The position numbers were made by a program, and so were the translations under genes. A stretch of DNA of 64,000 nucleotides from JBCBWG01 sp036804185 (lineage in GTDB: Bacteria > Pseudomonadota > Alphaproteobacteria > Rhizobiales > Hyphomicrobiaceae), in contig JBHJOC010000034.1 of assembly GCA_050330095.1 (NCBI GenBank), positions 1 through 64,000 on the forward strand, given 5' to 3'. The notes under the pieces were generated by a model. That model was not told the DNA's origin. It ran no database searches and saw only the letters and a program-made list of their open reading frames with translations. Shown piece by piece: positions 62,720 to 64,000 of this stretch; the stretch's first letter is position 1, and each line of letters opens with the position of its first letter.

Positions 62720-63721
62720 ATGCAGGTCGTGCGCTTGAACGTGGTGTTGATTGCGCTGGTTATCGTGCTCGCCGGCGCCTCGCTCACCATTGGACCAGCG
62801 CAACTTTCGCTATGGGCGGTCCTGACAGCACTCGTCGGCGTCGGCGATCCGATCGATCGCGTGATTATCCAGGACCTGCGCCTGCCGCGTACATTGCTCG
62901 CCATTCTGGTTGGCGCGACGCTGGCCTTGTCCGGTGCGGCGTTGCAGGGCCTGCTGAGAAACCCGCTTGCTGCACCGACCGTCTTCGGTGCGCCGGGAGC
63001 CGCAGCCTTCGGGGCCGTGTTTGCCATCTCGCTCGGGCTTTCGGACGTGCTGTCGGTGTCGCTGCCCGCATTCGCGATTGCCGCCGCGTTTGCATCCGTT
63101 GCAACGCTCATTCTGCTCGCGGGCCGCGATGCGAGCATGCTGACGTTGCTGCTCGCGGGCCTTGCCCTCTCGAGCTTGGCGAGCGCAGCCGTATCCCTGA
63201 CACTCAACCTCGCACCCAACCCGTTCGCCGCACTAGAAATCGCGTTCTGGCTGCTCGGCTCGCTCGAGGATCGAAGCTTTCAGCACATTCTGATTGCAGC
63301 ACCCTTCCTTGCTGTCTCCTGGATCGTTCTGCTGTGGACGCGCGGCCAACTGACCGCACTGTCCCTTGGCGAGGATGTCGCAGCCAGCAGCGGGGTTGCG
63401 ATCTCGCGGCTTAAGTGGATGACGCTTGCCGGCGTGGCGGCCGGTGTCGGTGCTGCTGTCTCAGTCACCGGTGTGATCGGCTTCGTCGGGCTCGTAACCC
63501 CACATCTCGTACGCCCGCTCGTCGGTCACATCCCTGGTCGCGTACATGTGCCGGCGATGCTCGCAGGAGCGGCGCTGCTGCTCGCAGCCGACATCGCCTC
63601 GCGCCTGATCCCGAGCCAAACTGAAATCCGCATCGGCGTCATGACGGCGCTCATCGGCGTGCCATTCTTCATCTGGCTCGTGCTGCGCCGACGCCGCGAC
63701 GATGCTCTGCAGGCAGTGTGA
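62720..63721 (+). CDS. btuC: cobalamin ABC transporter permease
   Basis: A 333-aa FecCD/BtuC permease with about ten membrane helices. RLPRTLLAILVGATLALSGA, LQGLLRNPLAAPTVFGAPGA, TGVIGFVGLVTPHLVRPLVG and RLIPSQTEIRIGVMTALIGV are characteristic. It is 43 bases after btuB; btuD starts 3 bases after its stop. ATG 62720 is preferred to GTG 62717. Confidence 0.93.
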   Translation: MQVVRLNVVLIALVIVLAGASLTIGPAQLSLWAVLTALVGVGDPIDRVIIQDLRLPRTLLAILVGATLALSGAALQGLLRNPLAAPTVFGAPGAAAFGAVFAISLGLSDVLSVSLPAFAIAAAFASVATLILLAGRDASMLTLLLAGLALSSLASAAVSLTLNLAPNPFAALEIAFWLLGSLEDRSFQHILIAAPFLAVSWIVLLWTRGQLTALSLGEDVAASSGVAISRLKWMTLAGVAAGVGAAVSVTGVIGFVGLVTPHLVRPLVGHIPGRVHVPAMLAGAALLLAADIASRLIPSQTEIRIGVMTALIGVPFFIWLVLRRRRDDALQAV

Positions 63722-63724
63722 TCC

Positions 63725-64000
63725 ATGGCGCTGACATTGACCAACGTCGAGGTGCGGCTGGGGGGGAGACGCATTGTGGAGGTCCGCCACCTCGAAGTCC
63801 CAAGCGGACAGCTGATCTGCGTCCTCGGACCCAATGGAGCCGGAAAGACAACGCTCATGCGCGCGGTTTCAGGACTGCTGCGGGCGCAGGGCAAAATGCG
63901 GTTGAATGGCGAGGACCTACAGGCGCTCACCCCGCGAGCGCGTGCGCGCCTTCTCGCTTACCTGCCCCAGGGACACGTGGCCCACTGGCCACTGACCGTC
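63725..64000 (+). CDS. btuD: cobalamin ABC transporter ATPase, cut by the window edge
   Basis: 92 codons are visible to the right edge. Walker A is GPNGAGKTT and the Q-loop is YLPQ. LTLTNVEVRLGGRRIVEVRH is a standard ABC opening. The gene is tightly linked to btuC. The signature and Walker B motifs lie beyond the window. Confidence 0.93.
   Translation, partial: MALTLTNVEVRLGGRRIVEVRHLEVPSGQLICVLGPNGAGKTTLMRAVSGLLRAQGKMRLNGEDLQALTPRARARLLAYLPQGHVAHWPLTV

Overview
This window is a chromosomal segment of a high-GC alphaproteobacterium of the order Hyphomicrobiales (Rhizobiales). The evidence is the set of CtrA, DivK and PleD cell-cycle regulators, an EipB-type envelope protein, a divK-linked DUF3572 gene, an alphaproteobacterial PyrB/PyrC pair, and several short exported proteins of kinds common in this order. 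I cannot name the genus. The sequence reads as stable core genome with short accessory insertions. I saw no complete transposase, integrase, rRNA, tRNA or CRISPR array.

Layout. 0-5 kb: a DUF1499 membrane protein cut by the left edge, a class III aminotransferase, a protein that looks like a catalytically dead EEP-fold nuclease, PdxH and an RT0821-like surface protein. 5-12.6 kb: FabI, a TetR regulator with an SMR efflux pump, an alpha/beta hydrolase, a CurA-like oxidoreductase, a histidine phosphatase and propionyl-CoA synthetase. 12.7-17.7 kb, all on the minus strand: malate synthase G, a CaiB-type CoA transferase and 3-hydroxyisobutyryl-CoA hydrolase, fitting valine/propionate/glyoxylate carbon flow. 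18-24.4 kb: DnaE, a class I amidotransferase-like peptidase and a CapA-like protein. 24.6-31.3 kb: mostly small exported or membrane proteins (YARHG, DUF3137, L,D-transpeptidase, a 43-aa lipoprotein, several unknowns) plus an SDR.

31-36 kb: a metallo-beta-lactamase-fold hydrolase, ctrA, fliJ and an isolated phage-type tail-fibre protein. 36.5-48.3 kb: pyrB-pyrC-plsY-dprA-topA-rnr-DUF983-NUDIX-rpmG in one direction. 49.2-52.7 kb: pleD and divK, then DUF3572 and a ROK kinase. 52.7-56.8 kb: eipB, a glycerophosphodiesterase, a COG3146 acyltransferase and a PPOX flavoprotein. 56.9-64 kb: cobalamin salvage and uptake (cobQ, cobD, btuF, btuB, btuC, btuD, the last cut by the right edge).

The least expected feature is a family of modular palindromic repeats in at least five intergenic places (about 15.0-15.35, 26.2, 32.1-32.25, 47.7-48.0 and 48.6 kb), with further unrelated or partly related palindromes at 8.4-8.7 and 40.8-41.0 kb. 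Two modules, here called A and B, travel together with a conserved spacer. A third module, C, made of two palindromes, lies beside B in one copy and inside the A-B spacer in another, as if it had inserted there. Several copies begin a few bases after a stop codon. This looks like a short non-autonomous repeat family, with copies nested in one another, placed at gene ends.
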